Positions 24,581 through 32,748 of a DNA stretch of 54,917 bases are shown piece after piece. The position numbers and the translations under genes are program-made. The first letter of the stretch is position 1; each line of letters begins with the position of its first letter. The stretch comes from Pseudomonadota bacterium (GTDB lineage: Bacteria > Desulfobacterota > Desulfarculia > Adiutricales > JAGVGV01): NCBI GenBank assembly GCA_018830135.1, contig JAHJTB010000380.1, forward strand, positions 1 to 54,917. Direction: 5' to 3'. A model generated the notes under the pieces. It was not told the DNA's origin. It was given only the letters and a program-made list of their open reading frames with translations, and made no database searches.

Positions 24581-25723
24581 ATGGATTTCGAACTTTCGGA
24601 AGAGAACCGTATTTTCCGGGAGGCCATCCGGGAATTCGCCCAGCGGGAAATCGCTCCCCTGGTCGAAGAAGCCGAAGCCACGGCCACCTACCCCAAACAA
24701 CTGTTTCGCAAGATGGGCGAGCAGGGATTTCTCTGCCCGCGTTTCCCCATAGAAATCGGTGGCGGCGGCGGTGACAAGATCACTGAATGCATCATGGTCG
24801 AAGAGGTCAACTACGTCTGCGCCGGCGTGGCCTCCGGCATCGTCGGCCATACCGGCCTGGCCACCTATCCCCTCTATGTCCACGGCTCCGACGAACTGAA
24901 GGAGAACTACCTCTACCCGGCCGCCAGGGGCGAAAAAATCGGGGCCTTCGGCCTGAGCGAGCCGGACGTGGGCTCGGACGCCGCCGCCATCCGGACCCGG
25001 GCCGTGCGGGACGGCGACAGCTACATCCTCAACGGCACCAAGATGTTCATCACCAACGGTCCCATTTGCGACTACGTCGTGGTCTGCGCCTATACCGATC
25101 CCAGCAAGCGGGGCGCGGGCATCAACCTGTTTGTCGTGGACAAGGGCACGCCCGGATTCGTCGTTTCGAGAAAACTGGAAAAACTCGGCAACCACTGCTC
25201 CGAGACCGGAGAACTGGTCTTCGAGGACTGCCGCGTCCCGGCCAGCCACATGATCGGCGGCAAGGAAGGCGGCGGGTTCGAGCAGATTGCCAGCACCCTC
25301 CTGTCCGGACGGATCACTTACGGCGCCCGGGCCACGGGCACGGCCCAGGCCATCTACGACCTGACCGTCGAGTACGCCAAACAGCGCGTCCAGTTCGGCA
25401 AGCCCATCGTCAAACACCAGTTCATCCGCTTTCGCCTGGCCGAAGTGGCCATGCTGGTGGACATCATGCGCCAATATACCTGGCGCGTGGCCTGGCTGTT
25501 CGACCAGGGCAAGAAGGTTCGCAAGGAATCGTCCATGGCCAAACTCTTTGCCACGGAAATGGTTCAGAAGATCGCCGGCGACTGCATCCAGATATTCGGC
25601 GGGTATGGCTACATGAAGGAATACCCCATCGAGCGCCACTTCCGGGATGCCCGGCTCTACACCGTGACCGAAGGCACTTCCGAGGTCCAGCGCATGGTCA
25701 TCGCCAAGGAGTGCGGATTCTGA
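24581..25723 (+). CDS. Acyl-CoA dehydrogenase
   Basis: FAD-dependent dehydrogenase of 380 residues, the standard size. All classical motifs are intact: FGLSEPDVGSDAAAI, NGTKMFITNG, KQRVQFGKPIVKHQF, QIFGGYGYMKEYPIERHFRD and the base motif VTEGTSEVQRMVIAKE with Glu. It belongs to the short/branched-chain group by overall look; chain length is uncertain. It follows the CoA-transferase genes closely (23 bases) and is followed by a GC-rich hairpin and then the lipoate-ligase-like gene. It presumably oxidises the CoA ester made by the ligase or CoA-transferase. Confidence 0.94.
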   Translation: MDFELSEENRIFREAIREFAQREIAPLVEEAEATATYPKQLFRKMGEQGFLCPRFPIEIGGGGGDKITECIMVEEVNYVCAGVASGIVGHTGLATYPLYVHGSDELKENYLYPAARGEKIGAFGLSEPDVGSDAAAIRTRAVRDGDSYILNGTKMFITNGPICDYVVVCAYTDPSKRGAGINLFVVDKGTPGFVVSRKLEKLGNHCSETGELVFEDCRVPASHMIGGKEGGGFEQIASTLLSGRITYGARATGTAQAIYDLTVEYAKQRVQFGKPIVKHQFIRFRLAEVAMLVDIMRQYTWRVAWLFDQGKKVRKESSMAKLFATEMVQKIAGDCIQIFGGYGYMKEYPIERHFRDARLYTVTEGTSEVQRMVIAKECGF

Positions 25724-25734
25724 TCGAACGTCTC

Positions 25735-25769
25735 GGGGCCGCGCCGGAATCGGGGTCCGGCGCGGCCCC
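25735..25769. terminator. Strong hairpin after acyl-CoA dehydrogenase gene (no T-tract)
   Basis: Perfect 14-base arms GGGGCCGCGCCGGA (25735-25748) and TCCGGCGCGGCCCC (25756-25769), loop of 7, starting 12 bases after the stop. Without a T run it may separate or modulate expression of the two genes downstream rather than end transcription completely. Confidence 0.5.
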
Positions 25770-25856
25770 CGTCCTCGTCTCAAGGGCTCCCCCCGCCCAG
25801 AGGCTCCGGAACGAAATCCACCCCGACGGCCCGGCCGGGCCCCTCGAGGCCGCATA

Positions 25857-26963
25857 ATGGATACCTGGCGTTTTCTCGACGTCGACTGGCTGACCTACGC
25901 CGAAACGGCCATTTACCGGCCGGTGCTCATGCGGGCCGTGGGAAGGGAACAGGTCCCGGACACGGTCACCTTCTGCACGTTTCCCAAACCGAGCCTGGTT
26001 CTCAACTTTTTCAACGACCCGGACAAGGACGTCGATCTCGACTTCTGTCGCCGGCAAGGCATTCCCGTCTGCCGGGTCATTTCCAACGGCGGCCCGATTT
26101 TGGGCGACGCCGGATACACCTTTACCTTCCTCCACCTGAATACCGACCGACCCAACGTGCCCGGAGACACGCCGGGCATGCTGTCCAAGACCCTGACCGC
26201 ACTGGCCGAGGGCATCTCGGATGCATTCGACGTCGAATGCCGCTTCCGCCCCCTCAACGACCTCGAAGTCCGGTGTGAAGACGGGGCCTGGCGAAAGATC
26301 GGACCCTCGTCCTGCTTTTTCGACGGCCATACCGTCCAGATGGGATCGGGCCTCCAGGTCAGAAAGCCCGACACCCACCTCATCGAAACGGCCATCATCA
26401 CCCCGCCGGAAAAATTTCAGGACAAGGAGGCAAAAAGCGTCCGCGACCGGATCACCTACCTCGAAAATGCCGTCGGCAGGACGGTCGACATGAGCGAGAT
26501 CAGGCGAATCTATCGAGACCAGATCGGCCGGATATTTGGAGTCGAACTGGCAGACGGAGAACTCACGGACCGGGAAAAGGGCATGTACCTGGAGTTGGAA
26601 CAGGAATACACCGCCGACGACTTTTTCATGGAGCGTTCCGAAAAGCGCCTGGGCGATCTCGGACCCGGCGTCAACCGGGCCATGATGCTTTTCAAGGTGC
26701 CCCAGGGCCCCCTGGTCCGACTGGTCACCTTTGTCGACCGCGGGCGCCTGAAGGCCCTGCGCATCACCGGCACGATCCACGCCAGCCCGCTTCAGCCCAC
26801 CTCGCCTGTCCACGAAATCGAAAAAGTCCTGCAAAACCAACCCCTGGACCGGGTTCTGTTCGAAGAGAAAATCGCCGAGGTGCTCGATCGGCCCCTTTTC
26901 AGTTTCACCAAAGTCACGCCGCAAATGCTGGCCGGGAAAATCCATGAATGTGCAAGCGTCTGA
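25857..26963 (+). CDS. Lipoate-protein ligase A-like protein (divergent)
   Basis: 368 residues with the plan of two-domain LplA: an N-terminal BPL/LPL catalytic domain (about 1-245) starting WRFLDVDWLTYAE, with LVLNFF, VDLDFCRRQGIPVCRVI and TFTFLH, and a C-terminal domain with GPLVRLVTFVDRGRLKALRITG like the LplA accessory domain. The nucleotide/lipoate loop, normally RRxSGGGAVYHD, reads RVISNGGPILGD (residues 73-84). A lysine in the position of the catalytic lysine is kept (K147 in WRKIGPSS). No family name was certain at first glance; the assignment rests on motif order. It might ligate another short acid or an acyl group instead of lipoate. The MmgE/PrpD gene starts inside its last 20 bases. 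Confidence 0.7.
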   Translation: MDTWRFLDVDWLTYAETAIYRPVLMRAVGREQVPDTVTFCTFPKPSLVLNFFNDPDKDVDLDFCRRQGIPVCRVISNGGPILGDAGYTFTFLHLNTDRPNVPGDTPGMLSKTLTALAEGISDAFDVECRFRPLNDLEVRCEDGAWRKIGPSSCFFDGHTVQMGSGLQVRKPDTHLIETAIITPPEKFQDKEAKSVRDRITYLENAVGRTVDMSEIRRIYRDQIGRIFGVELADGELTDREKGMYLELEQEYTADDFFMERSEKRLGDLGPGVNRAMMLFKVPQGPLVRLVTFVDRGRLKALRITGTIHASPLQPTSPVHEIEKVLQNQPLDRVLFEEKIAEVLDRPLFSFTKVTPQMLAGKIHECASV

Positions 26964-28308
26964 TTCGCTGGCCCGACGCCTGGCCCGGTTTGCCTGCCGG
27001 CTGAACTACCAGGACCTGACCGACGGGCAGGTCGATCGGCTCAAGGACTTTTTCCTCGACTGGCTGGGTTCGGCCATTGCCGGCCGGAGCGAAGCCCCGG
27101 TCCGCATGATCCGGGAGGTGGCCGAGGAAATGGGCGGCCGACCGGAAGCGACCGTGATTCCGGACGGAACCCGGACCAGCGCCCCCCTGGCCGCCCTGGT
27201 CAACGGAGCCTCGTCCCACGTCAAGGAAATGGACGACCTGCACAGGGAGTCGATCCTCCACCCGGCCGCGGCCATCATGCCGGCCGTTTTCGCCATGGCC
27301 GAACGGGAGGACGTCACCGGGCCCGACCTGATCGTGGGGATCGCCGTGGGATACGAGATCGGCATCCGGGTTGCCCTGGCCGCCGGACCGGACCACTACC
27401 GATACTGGCACACCACGGCTACCTGCGGGACCTTTGGGGCCGCCGCCGGGGCCTGCAGGATTTTGGGCCTCGATGAGGACCGGACCGTCTGGGCCCTGGG
27501 CTCGGCCGGGACCCAGGCCTCCGGCCTATGGCAGTTTCTGACCGAAGGGGCCATGAGCAAACAGCTACATCCGGGCAAGGCCGCCATGAACGGCCTCCTG
27601 GCCGCACTGCTGGCCCGGAAAGGATTCACCGGGGCTGAAGGCATACTCGAAGGGGAGAAAGGATTCCTCCAGGCCACCTCCACGGACTTCGACGGGAACC
27701 GGTGTCTGGACGGACTGGGCCACGAGTTCCGATTCGAACGCAACTCATTGAAATATCACGCTTCGTGCGGACACACCCACGCGGCCGTTGACGCCGTGCT
27801 CCAAGCTTCCCAGGGCGAGACCTGGACCGACCCGGATGTCCGGGAAGTCAAGGTCAGGACCTATCAGGCCGCCCTCGATCTGCTCGGCGGCGTGAACCCG
27901 GACACGCCTTACGCCGCCAAATTCAGCCTGCCTTACTGTCTGGCAGCGGCCCTTAAATTCGACCGGGTCGGAGTAGAGGAGTTCGACGAAGCCTGCCTCC
28001 GGGACGCCGACCTCAGGCGGTTGATGGACAAAATAATCCTTAACGCCGACCCGGAACTGGATCGAACCTATCCGGCCAAGTGGCCGGCGCGGGTCGAAAT
28101 CACCCTGAATGACGGACGCGCTTTAACGGGTTCGGTCGACTATCCCAAAGGCGATCCGGAACACCCCCTGAGTCAGCGGGAACTGAGGCAAAAGTTCGAA
28201 AACCTCACCCACGGCCTGCTGTCGGTTCCGGTGATAGAAAGCATCTATCACAAATCGATCCATCTGGAACAGGCGACCCGCGTCTCGCGCCTGCTTGAAG
28301 ATATCTAA
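26944..28308 (+). CDS. MmgE/PrpD family protein
   Basis: Protein of 454 residues of the 2-methylcitrate dehydratase / cis-aconitate decarboxylase superfamily. Motifs: LKDFFLDWLGSAIAGR, LVNGASSHVKEMDDLH, HPAAAIMPAVFAMAE, GYEIGIRVALAAG, HTTATCGTFGAAAGA, TEGAMSKQLHPGKAA and YHASCGHTHAAVDA. The His-rich GASSHxxEMDD and KxxHPGKAA motifs are the family's conserved active-site parts. Members dehydrate or decarboxylate tricarboxylic or branched dicarboxylic acids. In this cluster a hydroxy- or carboxy-branched intermediate is a plausible substrate (inference). The ATG lies 20 bases inside the lipoate-ligase-like gene, so the two are coupled. Its stop overlaps the convergent AbrB-like gene by four bases. 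Confidence 0.9.
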   Translation: MNVQASDSLARRLARFACRLNYQDLTDGQVDRLKDFFLDWLGSAIAGRSEAPVRMIREVAEEMGGRPEATVIPDGTRTSAPLAALVNGASSHVKEMDDLHRESILHPAAAIMPAVFAMAEREDVTGPDLIVGIAVGYEIGIRVALAAGPDHYRYWHTTATCGTFGAAAGACRILGLDEDRTVWALGSAGTQASGLWQFLTEGAMSKQLHPGKAAMNGLLAALLARKGFTGAEGILEGEKGFLQATSTDFDGNRCLDGLGHEFRFERNSLKYHASCGHTHAAVDAVLQASQGETWTDPDVREVKVRTYQAALDLLGGVNPDTPYAAKFSLPYCLAAALKFDRVGVEEFDEACLRDADLRRLMDKIILNADPELDRTYPAKWPARVEITLNDGRALTGSVDYPKGDPEHPLSQRELRQKFENLTHGLLSVPVIESIYHKSIHLEQATRVSRLLEDI

Positions 28309-28637
28309 ATCCTTTTAATGCTCACGCCGGATTTCGTCTTCCGAACCGAGAACTGGTCACCGACCTGGAAACCCATGGTTTCGATTATGTCCGAGGGCAC
28401 GATCAGGCTGCCGCGTTTGTTGACTTTGATCTGATTGCCGCCCTGACCGAGGCCATCCTTCGATGCCTTGCCGGTAATCCCTTTGATGTTCCCTTTTTCC
28501 ACCAGCGCATCCAGATATAGCGCTTTGAGCTGCGCGGTGGTCTTGATGCTGAACTTGGCCATGATCTCTTTGGCCGGAACCTTGGCATCAACCGCCTTGA
28601 TCAGCTTTTCGTTGTCAACGATCTTTTTTCTTGGCAT
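28305..28637 (-). CDS. AbrB/MazE-like DNA-binding protein with N-terminal helical extension
   Basis: Small protein of 110 residues. The C-terminal 45 residues (IKVNKRGSLIVPSDIIETMGF, then VGDQFSVRKTKSGVSIKRI) show the swapped-hairpin AbrB pattern, with the RGSLIVPSDI core where AbrB/MazE has RGQVTIPKEI. The N-terminal 60 residues are charged and helical and could be a helix-turn-helix (PAKEIMAKFSIKTTAQLKALY). It could be an antitoxin-type or global transition-state regulator; no toxin gene is adjacent. The ATG has AAAGGAG six bases upstream. It overlaps the end of the MmgE/PrpD gene tail to tail. Upstream is a 747-base gene-free region. Confidence 0.75.
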   Translation of the reverse strand: MPRKKIVDNEKLIKAVDAKVPAKEIMAKFSIKTTAQLKALYLDALVEKGNIKGITGKASKDGLGQGGNQIKVNKRGSLIVPSDIIETMGFQVGDQFSVRKTKSGVSIKRI

Positions 28638-29384
28638 GAAACACTCCTTTGTCTCTGGTTAGTAAGTGAACGTAAATCGGGTCGTCCCAAGAACCCGCCC
28701 CACGGGCGTCGCATATCCTTCGGAAATGCCGGCGGCTCCGCGGGGTTTGGCAGCCGGATTCCCTGTTCGGGCGATCAAATCACGCCAAAACGATGGAGAC
28801 CGATCCCTGGCTTGCCCCGGCTGTTTCCAGTGGTCTTCGAGCCTGTGGAAAAATTGTTTATAAGTTGAACTGACCCGACTTTTTGCGACAATACCGCCGA
28901 TCGGACGGTACCCTCCTTTTATTCACATCTCTGCCCTACGTGCCCCAAATACGCAGTAAACGCCTATATAGTAAGCTGGATGATATGAAAAGTCAAGGTC
29001 CATTTTAAAAGCCCGTGTGGAGCGGTTTGATGCGTTATTGATATAACAACCTAATATTAAATGGAATTTAACCCGAATCGTTGTGATTCATCTTGTTTTG
29101 TTAAATGTGTATATTTATATAATCAGTTTTGTAATGAAACTAACTTCCGGAAATCTCAACCACGAACCCATTCAATAACTGGAAAAAAAAAGAAAATGAT
29201 CTCATTACGACCATCCGCATTCATAAATCCCTCTTACACCCGTTGCACCTGACCGTCCGGCCAAACATCATGGCCTGCGAAACCGCTGGCCGGCCCTAAA
29301 AATCCGGATGCAGCCAAACCAGTCGGGCAAAGACCTGCCGGGTTTGTAACAACCCGGCGAGGTTGAGCAGTCGAAGTGTATGAA
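28638..29384. other. Gene-free stretch containing an AT-rich island
   Basis: 747 bases without a supported gene. The first part (to about 28,890) has ordinary composition. From about 28,900 to 29,240 the DNA is very AT-rich compared with the rest of the window, with runs such as TATATTTATATAAT and a nine-A run. A 63-codon open frame at 29061-29252 has no family resemblance or ribosome site. The rest returns to high GC and holds a hairpin at 29337-29358. Possible meanings: promoter/curved DNA, decayed mobile DNA, or a small RNA gene. Confidence 0.55.
29337..29358 (-). terminator. Hairpin downstream of small membrane protein gene
   Basis: Perfect arms GCCGGGTT (29337-29344) and AACCCGGC (29351-29358) with a six-base loop, 26 bases past the minus-strand stop at 29385. 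No T run follows, so termination is only moderately likely. Confidence 0.45.
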
Positions 29385-29843
29385 TCAGATTGCAGGTCCG
29401 GGTGCATTGATCGCCCCAAAAAGAAAAAAGCCGATGCGCACGGCGATACGCAGGCGCTGAATCGCAGGATGCAGTTTGAACATCAAGGCGACAGCGCCAG
29501 CTACAATCGAAAGTATACCGAATAACTCCACATAGTTAAGCCATTCGGCCATGTTGTGGAAACTCCGCGGGGTATCCAGGCCTTCGGCCAAGGCCTCGAA
29601 GGTCGGTTTGCCGATCATTTTTAACAAGGCTTCTCTTTCTGACATGGAAAACGAGGCGATGATCCCCGGGGCCGCGAACAGGCCGCCGTATAGGGAAAGC
29701 AGTTTTAAACGGCCCTGCTTCCGCAAGGGTACCCGCCAGGCGACCAGCCCGGCCGCCGTCATTGAAACCAGGAAGTAAAACAGATAGCTCAGGCCACTGG
29801 TCAAATCCTGAAAATGAACCGCTGTTACCGACTTTCCCGTCAT
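29385..29843 (-). CDS. Small integral membrane protein, unknown function
   Basis: 152 residues. Three hydrophobic segments are visible: about residues 17-36 (LSYLFYFLVSMTAAGLVAW), 45-65 (LLSLYGGLFAAPGIIASF) and 103-122 (VELFGILSIVAGAVALMF), with a fourth weak one near the C terminus (IGFFLFGAI). The loop between the second and third contains EREALLKMIGKPTFEALAEG. I do not recognise the family. The ATG at 29841-29843 is preceded by GAGAGGG at a good distance, which supports the gene. It stands alone on the minus strand between the AT-rich island and the HdrB-like gene, so nothing in the neighbourhood suggests a role. Confidence 0.6.
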   Translation of the reverse strand: MTGKSVTAVHFQDLTSGLSYLFYFLVSMTAAGLVAWRVPLRKQGRLKLLSLYGGLFAAPGIIASFSMSEREALLKMIGKPTFEALAEGLDTPRSFHNMAEWLNYVELFGILSIVAGAVALMFKLHPAIQRLRIAVRIGFFLFGAINAPGPAI

Positions 29844-30160
29844 CCGACCCTCTCGCTGTTCTATATCCGATCAAAGGAGGTAATGGGTTCCCCGGCAGAC
29901 GGCAATCGGGAAATCGGTATTCATTTTATTAAAAATGTTGATCGTTACACCACGCGTTCTCCCACACCCGAATACCGCCCGGACCGGCGTTTGCTTAACA
30001 AATAAAAAATACCCGGGGACCGGTCCAATGGGCAACTGTTCTGTTTCGTAGCGGGCTGCAAGGGGCCGGCCCGCTTCTCCTGGACGAAGCGAAGGACATC
30101 ATGAGTTGGGCCATGGCCTCGAACCGGTATGGATTCCTCCCCCAAATATTACCGGGCCGA
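29844..30160. other. Intergenic region, no gene recognised
   Basis: 317 bases between two minus-strand genes. A plus-strand AAAGGAGG at about 29,874 is followed by a 41-codon frame (ATG at 29883), but the spacing of two bases is too short and the peptide is unremarkable. A weak hairpin (AGCGGGC 30050-30056 with GCCCGCT 30069-30075) may contribute to ending the HdrB-like transcript. Confidence 0.5.
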
Positions 30161-30952
30161 TCACCTCCCCAATACTTTTTCCACAAAACTCGGCAGCATC
30201 ATGACCTGGGTCTCGCTGCCTTCGGGCAGATTGTTCAGCGCCTGGCTGTAGCATCCGGTGCAGACGTGGACCATGGTCCGGGTCGAGACGTTGTCCATCA
30301 TATGGGCCAGGCCTTCCGGGTGAAAACAGCACTTCGGCGCGCTGATGCGGTTGATTTCCAGCCCCTTGATTTTGTCGAAAACCTCGTTGGTGGACTTCAG
30401 GTCCATGGGCGCCGGTGAGAACTTCCGATGGAGGCGGTAACACCCGGCATAGTAGTCGATCTGGTCCTCGAACCGGACCTCGTTCAGGAGCTCATTGATG
30501 ACTGCCGGGTAGAAAACGATCTCCGCGTCGGGAAACGCGTATTTGTAAATCGGATAACAGGGCGAACAGAAGATGATCAATCGTTTTGCCCCGAGCTTTT
30601 CGGCCTGCTCGATGTTTTTGCCCGCGAACTCCTTGGACAGTTCGCGGCATTCCTCCATGGCCGCCTCATCCTTGGCCTTGATCGCCGGCCGGTACAAATA
30701 ATTGCCGCAACAGTATTCGGTTGAGAGCATGGTGTAGGACAGGCCTTTTTTGTCGAAAAGGCGGGCCAGCGGTTCGAGCAGATGGGGCAGGTTGGGCAGT
30801 ACCTGGCAACCGGAAACCAGGACGTTTTTCGCCGGCTGGTCATAGGGCAGATTGTATTTTTCCAGTATGGGAATCCGGTCGGGCATCTGGGCGTTGGCCT
30901 TGCCGGAGGAACGGATGGATTCCACCGCTTCCGGGTCGATAAGTTGATTCAT
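30161..30952 (-). CDS. HdrB-like heterodisulfide reductase subunit B / CCG-domain Fe-S protein
   Basis: 263 residues with two CCG (cysteine-rich) domains that in HdrB hold noncubane [4Fe-4S] clusters. First domain: VSGCQVLPNLPHLLEP, then TEYCCGNYLYRP and FCSPCYP. Second domain: YYAGCYRLHRKF, APKCCFHPEG and VCTGCYSQALNN. The order matches HdrB/HdrD/GlpC-type proteins, but each CCG is modified (CCGN, CCFH), so the cluster type is uncertain. No HdrA or HdrC gene is nearby. AGGAGG precedes the ATG. It lies 65 bases downstream of a radical SAM gene on the same strand, with a terminator between them, so the two may be separately transcribed or only partly coupled. Confidence 0.8.
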   Translation of the reverse strand: MNQLIDPEAVESIRSSGKANAQMPDRIPILEKYNLPYDQPAKNVLVSGCQVLPNLPHLLEPLARLFDKKGLSYTMLSTEYCCGNYLYRPAIKAKDEAAMEECRELSKEFAGKNIEQAEKLGAKRLIIFCSPCYPIYKYAFPDAEIVFYPAVINELLNEVRFEDQIDYYAGCYRLHRKFSPAPMDLKSTNEVFDKIKGLEINRISAPKCCFHPEGLAHMMDNVSTRTMVHVCTGCYSQALNNLPEGSETQVMMLPSFVEKVLGR

Positions 30953-30990
30953 GGTTCGATACCTCCTGATTCGATTTTAGTTTCCGATGG

Positions 30991-31017
30991 AAAAACCCGG
31001 GGACGCGGGACCCGGGG
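30991..31017 (-). terminator. Intrinsic terminator of the radical SAM gene
   Basis: Two CCCGGGG blocks (30996-31002 and 31011-31017) whose CCCGGG cores pair with each other. Read on the minus strand the hairpin is followed directly by five T residues. It begins next to the stop of the radical SAM gene at 31018. Confidence 0.65.
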
Positions 31018-32748
31018 CTATCCGGTGTGATGGCCAACGGACACGACGCGCCGGTCTTTGTACGGCCTCGGTTTTCCTGCTTGGCGCCCCTTGCGGACCC
31101 AGACCCGGTCGTCAAAGGTCCGATAGTAGCTCCAGCGGGTCGGCGGGTCGGAGACCGAGGCGACCCGCGGCTGCCTCGACCTCTTGGCGATCCGGCCGGC
31201 AATGTGCCGCGAGATGATCCGGGACAGCAGCGGCGGCCGGCCCACCTCCTCCCGATAGCGGCGTTCGAGCCCGCCGGCCCGTTCGCGCACCACGGGGCTG
31301 GGATGATGCAGGATGCAGGCCCGCAGAAAGCCGTAAAGCCCCGTTGCCATCTTGCGGGCCCTCATATATTGATATTCATGGAACGCGCCGTTCTGTTTCC
31401 TGAAGACCGTCAGCGAGTCCAGGACGCTCTCCATGATTTGGAGCGGCGGCGGACCGTTTTCGTCCCGCAGCCTCTCATGGGCATAGTCGAAATAGGACTT
31501 GATGGCGTTCCGCTGGAAATGTTTGAGCCGGAACACGTCGTCCTTCCAGAGGTGGAAGTCCTCCCATCCATAGGTCTCCAGAATCCGGCCCGAATCGGCC
31601 ATCCGTTCATACAGCTCCGTGCCCGGGCAGGGTGTCAGGGGCGAAATCTGGTAGAACGTCGGCTTGAGGGCCACGAACCGGTCGATGTCCTCCCTCAGGT
31701 TGTCCGGCGTGTGAAAATCAAAGCCGAGCACCAGGGAGCCCGTGGTCTGGATGCCGTGGCGGTGAAGCCCGGCAAAGGTCTCCTCGATGCTTCGGCCCTG
31801 GCGCTTTGCGTATCGGTCTTCGGTCCGGCCGGACCCGCCCAGAAAGCTTTCCACCCCGATCCAGATCGAACCCACTCCGCACTCCCTCAGCTCCATGGGA
31901 TCGAACGGGGCCAGGGAGCGCATGGACCCGAAGCTGAACCAGCGCACGCCCCACGTCTCCGGGTCCCCCCGCAACAACCGTCCCAACTCCCGGACGTAAT
32001 CCGGGCGGATGAAAATGTCCTCGTCAAAAAGAATGACGAACAGGTCCTTGAACCGGAGTCGGGCCTGGTAGTTCTTGATGAACCGATACACCTGTTCCGG
32101 TTCGGCGACGTAGATTTTCCGGTGACGGAAAAAGGCGCTGGTATTGCAGAAATCACAGGCGTTGGGGCAGCCCAGGGCCACCAGGAGCACCGGAATCCGG
32201 GCCTGGGCCTCGAGGCCGGGAATAGAAAACCCGGTCATGGGGAAATGATACTGGGTGATCTCGCGATCCACCGGTTCATCGTCCAGCAGCCCGCGCATGA
32301 ATCGGACACCCTCCTCCCGGCAGAGGTGATCCGCGTTTTCGCGAATGTAATCGGCATCGCGGTTACAGTCCCCGGGCACCGGGCGATCCAGGGTCCCCAC
32401 GCCGTAACCGCCCACCACGATGATCGTGCCCGGGCGCTTTTCCCGGACCCGTTTCATCATCCGGGCGATCTTGGCCGTGTGCAGACTTTTCAACTGGAAG
32501 CCGACGACGTCGTATCCTTGGTCGAGTTCCCGGTCGAAATCCTCCCAGTGCGGGTCCTCCAGGACCGTGGTCGGACAGGATATATTTTCCGCGATTATGT
32601 AAAGGCCGTAGTAGTGGCAGTGGGCGGTCAGTTGAAAAGGACCGTGCCCCCGGGCCAGTCGGGAGGCCAGTACGTCGTACATGTCCTCTCCCCAGCCCGG
32701 TTCGTTGGGACCGTAGTTGGCCGTGAGCAGGACACGGGGCTTTGTCAT
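31018..32748 (-). CDS. Radical SAM protein with N-terminal B12-binding-like domain
   Basis: 576 residues. Residues about 1-150 form a Rossmann-type cobalamin-binding-like domain (YDVVGFQLKSLHTAKI, TIIVVGGYGVG) without a recognisable DxHxxG base-off motif. The radical SAM core follows with C194, C198 and C201 in ALGCPNACDFCNTS, then FKDLFVILFDEDIF, GVGSIWIGVESF and GSLVLGFDFHTPDN, and SPLTPCPGTELYERM, a pattern common in B12-radical SAM methylases and BchE-like enzymes. The C-terminal 170 residues are helical and basic. The substrate is unknown; lipid or cofactor methylation is possible. The start ATG has a GGGGGG box upstream. It is followed by the HdrB-like gene. Confidence 0.88.
   Translation of the reverse strand: MTKPRVLLTANYGPNEPGWGEDMYDVLASRLARGHGPFQLTAHCHYYGLYIIAENISCPTTVLEDPHWEDFDRELDQGYDVVGFQLKSLHTAKIARMMKRVREKRPGTIIVVGGYGVGTLDRPVPGDCNRDADYIRENADHLCREEGVRFMRGLLDDEPVDREITQYHFPMTGFSIPGLEAQARIPVLLVALGCPNACDFCNTSAFFRHRKIYVAEPEQVYRFIKNYQARLRFKDLFVILFDEDIFIRPDYVRELGRLLRGDPETWGVRWFSFGSMRSLAPFDPMELRECGVGSIWIGVESFLGGSGRTEDRYAKRQGRSIEETFAGLHRHGIQTTGSLVLGFDFHTPDNLREDIDRFVALKPTFYQISPLTPCPGTELYERMADSGRILETYGWEDFHLWKDDVFRLKHFQRNAIKSYFDYAHERLRDENGPPPLQIMESVLDSLTVFRKQNGAFHEYQYMRARKMATGLYGFLRACILHHPSPVVRERAGGLERRYREEVGRPPLLSRIISRHIAGRIAKRSRQPRVASVSDPPTRWSYYRTFDDRVWVRKGRQAGKPRPYKDRRVVSVGHHTG

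Noticed and set aside
29061-29252. 63-codon frame in the AT-rich island
   Set aside because: No ribosome site, no family resemblance, and frame length is expected by chance in AT-rich DNA.
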